Of a stretch of 64,000 nucleotides of DNA, positions 46,583 through 57,460 are shown piece after piece (positions within the stretch are counted from its first letter, which is position 1; each line of letters starts with the position of its first letter). A model generated the notes under the pieces. It made no database searches. It was not told the origin of the DNA and saw only the letters and a program-made list of their open reading frames with translations. The position numbers and the translations under genes were made by a program. This DNA comes from Galeopsis tetrahit (lineage: Eukaryota > Streptophyta > Magnoliopsida > Lamiales > Lamiaceae). The stretch is from contig OY776126.1 in assembly GCA_963675135.1 (NCBI GenBank), positions 22,509,195 to 22,573,194 on the forward strand, in the 5' to 3' direction.

Positions 46583-48198
46583 TGATTCGGGTGGAATTTA
46601 CGCACTTTAGATGCACATGTGAAGCTCATTTTGATGTTGATTCCATTGATTTATGGGGTGATTATCATTGTTTTGGTCGAAATAAGAGAAAGGTAGTGTT
46701 TTGTCGATTTTGTAGGTAAAACGATGAAATTTTGGAGCAAAACACATACCACAGGTGATTGGATCGGAAAGAGGAGTGAACCATTGGATCCGGCTCGAAA
46801 AATGGAGTGGAATAACAAAAAGAATCAAGTCGATCGGAGGTCGGAAGCTCAAGATACGGAGGGACAAAGTTGGAGGACGAAAACGAAGGACGGAGCCAAA
46901 ACGAAAGTTTGGCCCGGGCGGGCCACTTACCCCCTGTTCCCAATTTTTTCGGCCCACATACCCGCCTGGGCGAGCCACATTACCCGCCCGGCCGGGCGAT
47001 AAAATGTTGAATTTTTGGCCAAAGACGAAGGTTTGGCCCGGCCGGGCCACTTACCCCCTGTTCCCAAAATTTTCGGCCAACATACCCGCCCGGGCGAGCA
47101 ACATTCCCACCCGGCCGAGCCAACCAATTTTCGGTGCCAAACTCATATTTTCTCCATTTTCAAGGGACCAACTTACAATTCTTACACCCAAACCCTACCC
47201 CAACACTATAAATACCTCCATTCTAAAATTCAAAACCATCTTACCCCTTTCTCAAGAAATTCTACACACAATCACACACATTTTGAGGTTTTCATCATCT
47301 TCTTCTTCAATTCTTCACCAAATCAAGCAAGGAGGCCATCATTAGCTTGGGAATTTGATTCCTCACCATACAATAGTCTAAGCTTTCTTTTCTCTTCACT
47401 TTTTATTGCTTTTATCTTAGTTTTCTTTGTAGTTTGATTATGTTAGCTCTTGGCTAAACATTTGTGGTTCTAAGGCATTGTAATTATTTGGATTGAAGTT
47501 TATGAACTAATTTCTTGCTTTAAATGGTGTTTGTCTCTTATTTGCATGTTTAATTCTCATTTGGAAGCATGTTGTTATTGGCCATGATGATTTGCTTAAT
47601 TCATTGTTAATTGAGATAAGATTGAGAGATTTATTCCATTAATCGTATGTAAGCATGCAACCCGGTATTATTATGAGCTCGAGAGAGGATTAGTTATCGG
47701 AGAGGGAATTGAATGATCTTTGGTGCTCTTTTAGGTGATGTGATGTTTGTAAGGCAGAGATACGAACTTATGTCGCATGCTCCTTTGGATTAGTTAGATC
47801 GAGAGATTAATTAATTCTTCTTTTGTGATCAACCCTATATGAAGACAACCTTAATGGCCATTTGAACGAGTAACAATTCATAAACGGATATCTAAGTGTT
47901 ACAATTGAAACCCACCTTCTCATACTTGAGTTTTCATTCGTTTTACCTCGTTTTCTTAGTTTGCATGTTATTTGATCGATTCTTCATTACTCTTTATTGC
48001 GTATTTGTGACAATTTGATAGGCAATCTTAGGGTAATTCACTACATTCACTTAATCGACCGCGTCTAAATAGAATTCCGTTAACAAACTACACTTTTACG
48101 CTATACCTCCTCGTGGAATCAATCTCGTACTTACTTCTCTACGATAAACGCCGTATACTTGCGGTCGTTTATTCTAGTGTTGTAGAATACGTGAATCA
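46583..48198 (+). repeat. 3' LTR of the gag-protease retrotransposon
   Basis: 1616 bp, near-identical to 40362-41974 with scattered substitutions and short indels (for example near 47905-47950). Its TATA box lies at 47207-47214. The similarity of the LTRs suggests a fairly recent insertion compared with the surrounding elements. Confidence 0.92.
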
Positions 48199-48773
48199 CG
48201 GTCGCGAACGACTGCGAGGGAGGGAGGAACTGCGGCCGCGAACGGCCGTGAAGGGAAGGGGCGAAAATGCGTGCGGCCGCGAAGGGGAGGGGCGGTGGCG
48301 GACGATTCGCCCTTCTCCAGCAACAGCGGCGGACGATTCGCCTTCTCCAGCGGCGGCGACGTTTGTTCGAAGAAGAAAGTGGGCGGCGACGTGGGGAGTG
48401 AAGCGGCATTGTCGCCGCGTGGGGAGGGGAGGAGCGGCGACGCTAGGGATGGAGGGGTAGTGGGCGGCAGCGCCGATTGGGAGGGAGGGGGAGGTGGGTG
48501 CACACCATTTTTTGGAGTGAAAATGTGAGAAAGGGAGGAAATTAAGAATTTAATTAGAGAAGGTTATTTTTTTAGATTTCCAGGTGGGTGTCCTCATCTA
48601 TTTTGTGTGTGTCCTACTGTCCTCATCGCGTGGGTGTACTCATAGTATCCTTGGGTGCCTTTAGCCGCGCCTAAGTACAATCAATAGTGCCAAGCTCCAA
48701 AAACACCAATAATATTTCTAAATTATTATATGGCGTGGGTTTATATACCCTCCCGCTTTGTTAAATATACAGT

Positions 48774-49691
48774 TAGTGGTGAGCACTATTCGGTTTTTTA
48801 CCGAAAACCGAACCGAAATACTAATTCGGTTTGGTTTTCGGTTTCGTCTTTTAAAAATCTCGGTTTTCGATTCGGTTTCGGTTATTTCCGTAATAAAAAT
48901 CGGTTAACCGAAACTGACCGAATTAGGGGCACTATATAAATCTTAAACCCTAGATTTATAAACCTAATTCATTTCTTCCCCCATTCCAGCCCCCAAACGG
49001 CGCCTTCCCTCCCCCAGATCCCAATCGAACAAACAATTTTGCCGCTGATTCCGGCCACGGCCAGTCGGCCGACTATGCTGCCTCCCCACACCAGCCGCCC
49101 TCCTCTCCATCCTCCCCACACCTGCTACCCCACGGCATAATCGGAGCGTGATAAGTGAAGGTCAGTGATTTAGAGGTTAATGTGAAGAGACATACCAGAT
49201 GAAATTTGCAGGGGTTTGTTGCTCAATTTAGTCGTCTTCTTCCTCTTCTTCTGCGAATCTGGGGTATTATTGTTATCTGGCAGGGGAGGGATTGTTTCTG
49301 GGAAGGATTTCAGTGGTGGATTTGGGGTTTTTTGGTTTAGGAAAAGAGAGACTTTATTGTAAAGACTTTAAAGAGGGTGAGGAATTGAACATGGCTTTAA
49401 ACTCTCTCTCTCTCTTGTTAAAGAATTCTCACTTACCCATTACAATCTCTTTTCCAAATTTGCGACAAAACTGTGGCCGTTTGTTTTTTCTCTTTTTTCC
49501 AGAATTTCGGTTCTAAATTCGATTTTTCGGTTTTAGCCGAAACCGAACCGAATTATTCGGTTCGGTTAAATTCGGTTTTCACTATGCTCGGTTCGGGTTC
49601 GGTTAATTATACTAAAATTTCGATTTGTATTCGGTTGTGCTAATTCGGTTCGGTTCGGTTCGGTGACCGAACCGACCGATGCACACCCCTA
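48774..49691. mobile_element. hAT-type element with ACCGAACC-rich arms and a gene-like core
   Basis: Exact 8-bp duplication TATACAGT at 48766-48773 and 49692-49699. Ends TAGTGGTGAGCA and (inverted) TAGGGGTGTGCA. Both arms (to about 48925 and from about 49505) are dense in CGGTT/AACCG motifs. The core (about 48940-49480) differs: it reads like a plant 5' leader (aaaccctag...ttcttccccc), GC-rich CCACGG/CCGCC sequence and a frame at 49292-49516. Host-derived captured sequence is possible. Confidence 0.8.
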
Positions 49692-49840
49692 TATACAGTA
49701 CTTCACCTTTCAAATTTATTAATTTAATATTCATGTAAAATAATTTATTTGTTGTTAGTAAAATGTATTAAGATACATTTTCTTAAAATTCAAACACAAT
49801 ATAATTCTAACTGAATTAACCCCAATTTTACTGCAGCAGC

Positions 49841-50665
49841 TAGGGGTGGGCATTCAGTTGGTTCGGTTCTGACCTTTTTTCAACCGAACCGAAATAACCG
49901 AAGTTTTAAAAAAATGAACCGAACCGAAGTTATATAAAAATCGAACCGAACCGAATTACAATTCGGTTCGATTTGAACCGAATTTTTCTTGCCTAAAATT
50001 TTAAAAAAAAATATTTAAACAAATAAAATTTTAAAAAAAAATCAATTCTAGGAGACATTGCACTATTTTAGGACTTGATGAACTCCTAAATGCATCAAGC
50101 ACTCGTCCTCCCGTGCTAAAGGCAGATTCTGAAGCTATCGTTCCGAACAACAAAAATATCCCGAGCAAAGAGAACATAATCTAAAATTTATATTCAATGA
50201 AATCAAATATCTAAAAACATATTCTAAAAATCTCAAAACAAAACTAGCATATATAATATAACTAGGCATTCAAGCAAAGCAGAACATAGTGGTGGAAGAG
50301 TCGAAGACGACCAAGATAGGCAGACGGGTGGTGGAAGTAGGGGAATCGGCAGAAATGAAAAAGAAACGGAAGAAATGGAAATAAATATTTAATTGTTTAC
50401 TGTTAGATTAGATCTAGGATTTTATTTATATATATATATATATTTATTAATTAATTTTATTTATTTATTAATTATATTTATTTTTATTTATAGTTCGGTC
50501 GGTTCGGTTTATTCAGTTTTTAGAAAATATAAATCGAACCGAACAAAAAAAACCGAAATTTTAAAAAATTTCAACCGAACCGAACCGAACCGAACAACCG
50601 AATAAACTGAACCAAATAAACTGAAAAATCGTCGGTTCGGTTTTTCGGTTTTATGCCCACCCCTA
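49841..50665. mobile_element. hAT element with transposase remnant
   Basis: Exact 8-bp duplication GCAGCAGC at 49833-49840 and 50666-50673. Termini TAGGGGTGGGCAT and its inverted copy ATGCCCACCCCTA are perfect. Both arms carry ACCGAACCGAA repeats as in the neighbouring copy 48774-49691. The interior keeps a hAT C-terminal transposase fragment on the minus strand (50045-50147), which ties this repeat family to hAT. Confidence 0.9.
50045..50147 (-). pseudogene. hAT transposase C-terminal (hATC dimerisation) fragment
   Basis: On the minus strand from about 50147 the frame reads ASESAFSTGGRVLDAFRSS, continuing SSPKIVQCL. The A/S-ESAFSTGGRVLD...R motif is the hallmark of the hATC dimerisation domain of plant hAT transposases and hAT-derived domesticated genes. 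Only about 34 residues survive; no BED zinc finger or catalytic region is visible nearby. A relic inside the hAT element. Confidence 0.85.
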
Positions 50666-50762
50666 GCAGCAGCCGTCGTCCTTCCGACAGCCACCACCAC
50701 ATCCTTTAAAAAATATTCAAAATTATTTTTAAAAAAACTTAGAAATTAAAAAAAAAAAAAGA

Positions 50763-50970
50763 AGGTATTTTCGACAAATCAATGTCGAAAATATATATTT
50801 TCGACACTGGTTTGTCGACAATAGCGCATTTTGTCGATCATATATTTGTCGACAAAATGCACTCTTGTCGACTACTTTTTGTTGAAAGAAAAAAATATGA
50901 ATATTTTCGACCATAGATGATCGAAAATTGACAATGTGGTCGACAATCTATGATCGAAAATTATTTTTAA
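50763..50970. repeat. TCGAC-rich inverted short repeats
   Basis: Repeated TTTTCGAC / GTCGAAAAT and TTTGTCGAC motifs in both orientations every 15-30 bp. Such arrays are usual as subterminal repeats of CACTA-type elements, but no CACTA terminus was found next to them. Reported as a fragment. Confidence 0.6.
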
Positions 50971-51220
50971 AAAAAAGTCAGAAACCCTACATGTGCATGA
51001 GAAGAAAAGAGAGAAATATGAGATGGTGTGGGCGGCGACTGCTGGTGCTAGCGTGATGAGGGCTCGTGAGGTGGGGTGGAAGGGGCGTCGGCGGCGCTGG
51101 GCGGAGAAGAGCGGTGCCACGTGCTGAAAAGAGGGAAAAAGGAAAAAAAAAAAAAAAAAAAAGGGCGGCGATGTCGCTGTGGGAATGAGGAGGGGGTGCG
51201 ACGTAGGAAGTGAGAAGGGG
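50971..51220. other. GC-rich non-coding block
   Basis: Contains ggcggcgac, gtcggcggcg and a run of about 20 A (51138-51160). It resembles the GC-rich halves at 48199-48530 and 53538-53640. Probably part of a transposable element of the same kind; no gene called. Confidence 0.4.
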
Positions 51221-51808
51221 TAGGGGTGGGAATGGGCCAGGCTACCCGACAGGGGCCTACGGCTCGGCCTATTAAAGCTCAGCTCGGCTCGGCTCGTTTA
51301 ATAAACAAGCCTGGCTCAAGCTTTTTCATAAGCCTATTTAGCTAAATAGGTCGGGCTCAAGCTTTTTCGTAAGCCTTTTAAGCCCAACAGGCCGACCTAT
51401 ATAACTTCACACACATGTGTATATATATATTATAAGTATATACTTATATAATATGTGATTTTCAAATAAATAAATAAGTAAGAAAATTTAGTAACATTCT
51501 TTGTAATAGTTGAATATTTTTTTTGGAATATTCTATTAGTTCAATTTCTTCATTTTGAGATTTAAAGAGTTAATTTTTATAATTTGATTATAATATTGTT
51601 GTAGATTTTTTTTAAAAAAAATACGCTAACAAGATTAAGAGGCCTTTAAAAGGCTTTCAGGCCAGGCCTATAAATTAAAAAGGCCAGGCTTGAGCCCTAC
51701 AAAAAAAGCCTATGACAGGCCATGGGCCAGGCTCGGGCCTAAGAAATATATAATAGGCCAGACTTTTTTTCTTAAAGCCTACCAAGGCCTGGCCCATTCC
51801 CACCCCTG
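51221..51808. mobile_element. hAT-type element (TAGGGGTGGGAATGGG family), copy 1
   Basis: Ends TAGGGGTGGGAATGGGCC and (inverted) AGGGGTGGGAATGGGCC. Arms rich in GGCCT/AGGCC and GCTCGGCTC motifs around an AT core. Flanked by GAAGGGG on both sides (about 51214-51220 and 51808-51814), consistent with a 7-8 bp duplication. No ORF. Confidence 0.75.
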
Positions 51809-51882
51809 AAGGGGGGAGCGACAGAGGGAGGGAGAGGAGGAAGTTGAAAAATGAAATGAAAAAAGAGAGGGAGATGGGCGGC

Positions 51883-53537
51883 TGATTCGGGTGAAATTTA
51901 CACGTTTTTATGCACATGTGAAGCTCATTTTGATGTTGATTTCATTGATTTATGGGTTGAATATGATGGTTTTGGTCAAAATAAGAGAAAGGTGGTGTTT
52001 TGTCGATTTTGTAGGAAAAACGATGGAATTTGGGAGCAAAACACCTACCACAACTCACTAAACCAAAAGGAAGAGCAGACCATTGGACCCGACTCGAAAA
52101 ATTAAGTGGAATAGCAAATAGAATCGAGTCGATTGGAGGTCGGAAGCAAAAGTTATGCACGAAACAAGTTCGAGGTACAAACTTAAACATTCAACAACTC
52201 GGCCGAGTTGGAGTGGAGGAAAAAATTCAATTTTTCGGCCGAATGCTCATAATCGGCCGAGTAGGATCGATGGCCAAAGACTGGAACGAGCAGCAACTCG
52301 GTCGAGTTGGACGAAAAACTCAATTCGGCCGGACTGACAGAATCGACTGAGCTCGAGCTGTAATCTGCGACACTGAAGAGCCGCAACTCGGCCGAGCTAG
52401 AGAGTTAGCTTAAAAAATCAACCATTTCGAAGCATTCCAACTCGGTCGAGTTACCCATGTTCTCGGCGGTTTTTGTGCATTTTCACCATTTTCAAGGGGC
52501 CAAAGTGCAATTTTCAACCCCAAGCCCTACTCCAACACTATAAATACTTTCATTCTTGAATTCAAACACACCTTACCCCTTTCACAAAAACTCTTACACA
52601 TAGAAACACATACTTGGAGGTAATCACCATCAATTCCTTCAATTCTCTATCAAATCAAGCAAGGAAGGAGTCAATAGCTTTGGAATTCAATTACCCATCA
52701 TCCATTAGACTAAGCTTCCTCATTCTATCTCTTTTTATTTGTTTATTTCATTAGTTAGTGTTAGTTTGATTATGTTGATTTTTGGCTAGAACACTTTTGG
52801 TTCTAGGGTCATGTTACATACTCTTGATGAAGTTTATGAATTAATATTTTGCTTAATTGGTGTTTGTGTGGCTTAATTCTATTTGAATGCTTGATTTTCA
52901 CTTCCATACATGTCATTAGTGTACAATAGTGACGTGTTGATCTTAGTTAATTGAAATTGGATTGAGAAATCTCTTTTGATTGATTGATTGCAAGCATTTG
53001 ACCTAATTTTATTGTGAAATCGAGAGATGATCAATGATTAGGAAGACGTGTGATGATCTTAGGGGCTTAATTGAGTTTTATGATGCAATTTAGGTAGAGA
53101 TACTAGGTTGTGTTATATTTCTCTTGGGTTAATTGGATTGAAAAGACTTTTAACTCATTATTTTGTGATCAATCTTATAGAAAAAGCACAACACCACTTG
53201 AGTAGATTGTTAATCATAGATGAATTCATTAGTATTGCATGTGCCTTGGAACCTATCTTCTCATATTTGAGTTTTACGCGTTTATTTCTTTGACTTGCAT
53301 GACACTTGATCGATTCATCATTACTCTTTATTGTTTATTTGTGACTCTTTGGTAGATAATTAGGGGTAATTTCATCATTCAAACTTATCGATCACTGTCT
53401 ATTTAGAACTTAATCAACAAATTATACTTGTATACTACACCTCTTTGTGGGATCGACCTTGTATTTGTCAGGCTACGATATACCGTACACCGTATACTTG
53501 CGGTTGTGTATTTTGGTGTTACATAATACATGAATCA
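51883..53537 (+). mobile_element. Solo LTR, same family as the gag-protease retrotransposon
   Basis: Starts TGATTCGGGTGAAATTTACA and ends CATGAATCA, like the LTRs at 40362 and 46583. Flanked by an exact 5-bp duplication GCGGC (51878-51882, 53538-53542), so it is a complete solo LTR left by LTR-LTR recombination. It has a TATA box (TATAAATA) at 52539-52546. U3 differs from the full element's LTRs: it carries four ACTCGG(C/T)CGAGT-type palindromes instead of GGCCCGGCCGGGCC modules. R/U5 is alignable but clearly diverged, so this is an older or separate subfamily. Confidence 0.92.
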
Positions 53538-53683
53538 GCGGCGTTGGCAGCTACGCTAGTGGCCGGCAGGTGGAGGGGCGGTGGATATGGTTGGGAGAAG
53601 AATGAAGAAGCAGAAGCAGAAGGGGAGAAAGAGAGGGATTGAAAAATTAGAGTTTATATTAACAATGTTGGAGGGGTATATAT

Positions 53684-54213
53684 AGGGGTGAGAATGGGTC
53701 AGGCTACCCGACAGGAGCCTACAACTCGGCATGGCTCGACTCGTTTAATAAACAAGTCAGACTCAAACTTTTTTAAAAGCCTATGAACTTATTTGTAGAC
53801 CTTTCAATCCCAAGACCTATTTAATTTAATATATATATATATATAAAAAATATAAAAATATACTTAATAAATACGGAGTATCTAATGTATATGGTATTAT
53901 ATTTAATTATTTAAATATAGAAAATGTCTTAAATAAGAGTATCTAATATATAATTCATGGATTTTTTTATGATCCCATGAAATACAAGTGTTATAAAAAA
54001 AAATTTCGAGCTCATAAGATTTTTTTTTTTAAATGCACTAATATGATTAAAAATATCTTTAAAAAGCTTTTGGACTAGACCTATTAATTAAAAAGACCAG
54101 TCCAAATCTTTAAAAAAATTATGACATACCATGAATTAAGCTCGGAAATATAAATATTTACCAGATCAGACTTTTTTTTTAAAGCTACCTAGGGTTAACC
54201 CATTTCCTACCCT
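53684..54213. mobile_element. hAT-type element (TAGGGGTG family), degenerate copy 2
   Basis: Begins taggggtgagaatgggtcag with the same following words as copy 1 (ctacccgacag, cgtttaataaacaag). Ends near acccatttcctacccta. More diverged than copy 1; target duplication obscured by TA-rich flanks. Confidence 0.6.
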
Positions 54214-55525
54214 AATATATAACCCACCCTTATTATATTTGATGGAATTGGATCAGTGCTTAAGTAGTAATGTCATTGATTAGATTTTTTAGGTGGTGTT
54301 TTGAGACCATTTTCAAGAGAATTACTTTTTTTAATTAGAAAGTTGGATCGAAAAAAATCCCACAGTTGAAATTGGATTTCAAAAAAAAAAAATTCCTTAT
54401 ATTCACAGCAGTTAGATAGATTTGTTATCTTTTATTTGATTATTATAAATATATACACATATTTTAAGAAATATGATTTATTAATAATTGAAATAGATAA
54501 AAAAAAAGGAGATAAAATGTTATAATATATATTTTTTAAAAAGAAAAACATGCACCATTTATGTGAACAACTCAAAATGAAAATTAAGTATTTTATATGG
54601 ACAGAGGAAGTATTACTTTTAAAAAAAATTTAAAACATATCCGATTTTGATATTTTCGGTACTGCAGTGCATGGTAATTTTCGATTTTAATATCTCTTTC
54701 AAAAATTAACAAGAAATTTACCAAAAAAAATTAAGAGATCCAAATTCGTAGGATGGTTGTGTCTTCTAAAGAATATGAAGCTTTCTAAAAAAATATTTCA
54801 TTTAAAACGAGAAAGAAGGAGCTAGTGAGAAGGAGATTATTACATCTGGGTGGATTACTACATATTATTCATAGTTTACACTTACATTTTATACTCCGTC
54901 CCAAAAAAATAGTTATGATTTTTTATATTTACTCTCTCTCTCGTAAGAAAATAAAACAATAAATTAGAACATAAAAATAAAACAAAAAAGGAGGTCAAAG
55001 ATTCGATCTATGAATTGATCATCGTAAAAACGATATCTTTTGAAAAGATTAAATTATTGGCTCGAACTATAGTATGAAAGAAGAAATTGTAGCTATGAAT
55101 ACAATAATATCAACTGGTGATGATAGTGTATTTTAAAAGAAGATTTTTTTTTAAAGAGAGATTTAAAACGAAATTAAAAATGAAAAGGAGATAGAAGAGG
55201 TAGGAACGGTGGTAGTGAATAACTTTGAAGGTAAGCAAAATTTTTAGAAATAGATTAAAGCTACAGGAGATGAACATTTTTATTTTCATCAAATTTAATT
55301 ACTTATATGTTGCATTTTGTAACAGAATGGTCCGGGCTTAAATTTTGAAACGCGGGCACACATCTACCTTTACATTTTGTAACAAATTAGAAATTACTAA
55401 TCAAACCCGGATACATAATTATGCGATAAATAATAAATATCCAAATGTGAAGGGTGGTACTGTGGTAGGTTATTAAGATGTAATAAAAAATAATAAATCA
55501 TTCTGTAATAAAAAATTCCAACTTA
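54214..55525. other. AT-rich non-coding stretch
   Basis: No gene or clear element. Low-complexity A/T runs and a single Stowaway-like end (tactccgtccc, about 54894). The frame 55110-55292 (minus) has no domain. Confidence 0.5.
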
Positions 55526-55796
55526 CTCCCTCCGTCCCGGAAGTGTTTGCACCACAAAGTGGACACACTTTTTAAGAAAAAAGTGTAATGAGTGGAGTGT
55601 TGAGGGGTAATTTTGTAAAGTTATATGAATAAAGTAAAAAAGTCATTGGAAAGAGAGTAAAAGTAATGACATTTTGTGTAAATATGTGAATATTGTGAGG
55701 GTGAGGTTTATGAATAAGTTTCCTTTTATAAGTGTGCAAACAATTGTGAAACGGACAAATAAGGTAAGTGTGCAAACAGTTGTGGGACGGAGGGAG
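55526..55796. mobile_element. Stowaway MITE
   Basis: CTCCCTCCGTCCC at the left and GGGACGGAGGGAG at the right, perfect terminal inverted repeats. TA flanks (55524-55525, 55797-55798). 271 bp. An open frame on the minus strand spans part of it by chance. Confidence 0.9.
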
Positions 55797-55849
55797 TATA
55801 AAATAGCATCTCATAATAGTAGGAATTAAGAGTAGAGTCTGGTTGTTTA

Positions 55850-56510
55850 CTCCCTCCAATTCATTTTAAGTGGCGTTTTGAAAGTTTTAAGAATTTACAA
55901 ATTAAGTGACGTTTTGAGCATTATTTTATATTTATCCCTGATATACTCTTTTACTTCATTAACTTTCAAGTAGAATAATTAATTGATAAAATAAATTACC
56001 TACCTTTCCAATAAAATTATACATGCACTCAAGTGAAATCAAACTTCAATCATTTAGTAATTAAATTAAAACACACAACACCACAATCTTCCTATATTTA
56101 TTTTAACAATTATGTGTAATGTTTCAAAAAAAAAATTATGTGTAATTTGTTGCGAACTAAAATTTTTATTTTGACTCTCATTATTTTTGTTTTTAGGATT
56201 TGAAACTAATTTTGCATACTTTCTCATTTCCATCATCTAAATCATGCACATGGAAGTAGTAATATTGATTTGAAATCGTGTTGCATATGAAAGTAGTGGG
56301 TGGTTTGGTGTATTTGTTTTGGTCAATTATAATTTAAATAAGCATTAAATAGATATAATTGTATGTTGAATAATTAATTTGAAACGTCAAGTATTTTGTT
56401 GATTAATGAAAAAAACTTTTACTTAATATTAAGGGCATATTAGGAAAGTTTTATTCTTCTTAATATTTGTGAGGAGCTGTAGGACGTCACCTAAAATGAA
56501 TTGGAGGGAG
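55850..56510. mobile_element. Stowaway-type element, 661 bp, with extended TIRs
   Basis: Left CTCCCTCCAATTCATTTTAA and (inverted right end) CTCCCTCCAATTCATTTTAG match for over 20 bp. TA duplications at 55848-55849 and 56511-56512. Longer than most Stowaway MITEs. A micro-insertion (56108-56146) lies inside. It starts 54 bp after the previous Stowaway ends. Confidence 0.9.
56108..56146 (+). mobile_element. Micro-insertion nested in a Stowaway element
   Basis: AATTATGTGTAAT at 56108-56120 is repeated exactly at 56134-56146. The insert is GTTTC followed by eight A. It post-dates the host Stowaway copy. Confidence 0.65.
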
Positions 56511-57067
56511 TAATTATTAACAAAATCATATAAATATATAATATTAAATGCTATATAGCTTAGTTAATTTTGGTACAGAGGTCTGCTGCACTTTTTCCTT
56601 TAAATTAATGCTTACAATAATAAATAAATCAGTTAATTAATTAAAAGGGCGTGCCCCAATGCCTAAGGGAGGAGTCACACTAATAAATTAAGTATAAATA
56701 AATAAGTTAATTCATGGTCAAAATTTTGTACCCATTTTTTTTTTTAATTAACCCATAAGTCAACTTATTATCTACACACCGCATGCAAGATATTTCCCAA
56801 AATCAATGTTTTCCAGCCAAAAGTGCTGCACATATTAACTTTATTTTTCCTAAGATCATTTCTGATAAATCAAAATTCATTTGATTAATTCGATTGAAAT
56901 ACAAATTTAATAAGTGAGTAAACTGAATTAAATACCAATCTCATAGCTAACCTGAAATTAATTAATTATGTCATTCAATCACTTGTTTTTTAATACGGAG
57001 TAATAAATTACGATTTTTTTTCTAAATTCTCAACCCAAGTCAATTTATTCAAATTCAATTACAAATG

Positions 57068-57158
57068 AATTGACATACCAGTTTTTAATTTATTTATTTT
57101 AATCTGTTGAATTTGAATAAATTGACCTACCAGTTTTTAATTAATTTATTTTAATCTG
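57068..57158. repeat. Tandem duplication, 52-bp period
   Basis: aattgac(a/c)taccagttttt followed by a TTTATTTTAATCTG tail occurs at 57068 and 57120 with small differences. Confidence 0.75.
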
Positions 57159-57429
57159 ATTGTTCAAATTCTAGCTTGTTAGTTATTTACATTCCTATAT
57201 ATACCAAGAAGTTACAAAAGATGTACTGAACATTTTATTCCATATAAGGTCCTATATATGTTATAAATTTCTATATTTGTAAACAATAAAAAATAGAGGA
57301 ACTCACATTTTTCTCAACATAATACTACCTACATCCGTGCAAATTTGTATAGAATTTTAAGACTAGTGCAAAATAACTTGCACACAATATTTTATTCTAA
57401 TCAAACACCACAATTGCCTTATATCAATT

Positions 57430-57460
57430 TCCATTATTCTTGTTAAAAAAATCCATTATT
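57430..57460 (+). mobile_element. Micro-insertion: short A-tailed stub between 9-bp repeats
   Basis: TCCATTATT at 57430-57438 and 57452-57460 flanks CTTGTT followed by seven A. The shortest of the set; chance is harder to exclude. Confidence 0.4.

Larger units (their letters stand above)
40362..48198 (+). mobile_element. Gag-protease LTR retrotransposon lacking pol (Athila/Tat-like)
   Basis: LTRs 40362-41974 and 46583-48198 begin TGATTC and end GAATCA. TSD CGGTT (40357-40361) versus CGGTC (48199-48203), one mismatch. PBS TGGCGACGCTGCCGGGGA at 41981-41998; polypurine tract GTTTGGGGGGG at about 46570-46580. The interior encodes gag and an aspartic protease in one frame (broken), then about 1.9 kb of non-coding DNA. 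No reverse transcriptase, RNase H or integrase was found. PBS type, the DLGAS protease motif and the hairpin block at 44902-44950 point to the Athila/Tat branch of Ty3/gypsy; the branch is inferred from recall of those motifs. Confidence 0.92.
39675..48672. mobile_element. TIR element with 8-bp TSD, split by a 7.8-kb LTR retrotransposon
   Basis: The left end GGGCGCGGCTATATGCACCC and, inverted, the right end AGGCGCGGCTAAAGGCACCC match and continue (aaggat.ctatgag.acacccac) for about 50 bp. AAGTACAA occurs at 39667-39674 and 48673-48680, an exact 8-bp duplication suggesting hAT. Without the retrotransposon (40362-48198) the element is about 1.16 kb. Its left half has a degenerate repeat around tgttcgaaaaaaa (about 39920-40260). 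Its right half (48199-48530) is strongly GC-rich (ggcggcgac, ggggaggggag). ORFs there are low-complexity Pro/Arg/Gly frames and are not called. Confidence 0.8.

Noticed and set aside
48113..48528. Pro/Arg/Gly-rich ORFs on both strands
   Set aside because: Low-complexity GC-rich half of a TIR element plus LTR end; no domain.
50763..50970. Complete CACTA element
   Set aside because: TCGAC-type subterminal-like repeats are present but no CACTA termini or 3-bp duplication could be paired.
56730..56760. Micro-insertion candidate with a T run between ACCCAT copies
   Set aside because: The direct repeat is only 6 bp, too short to separate from chance.
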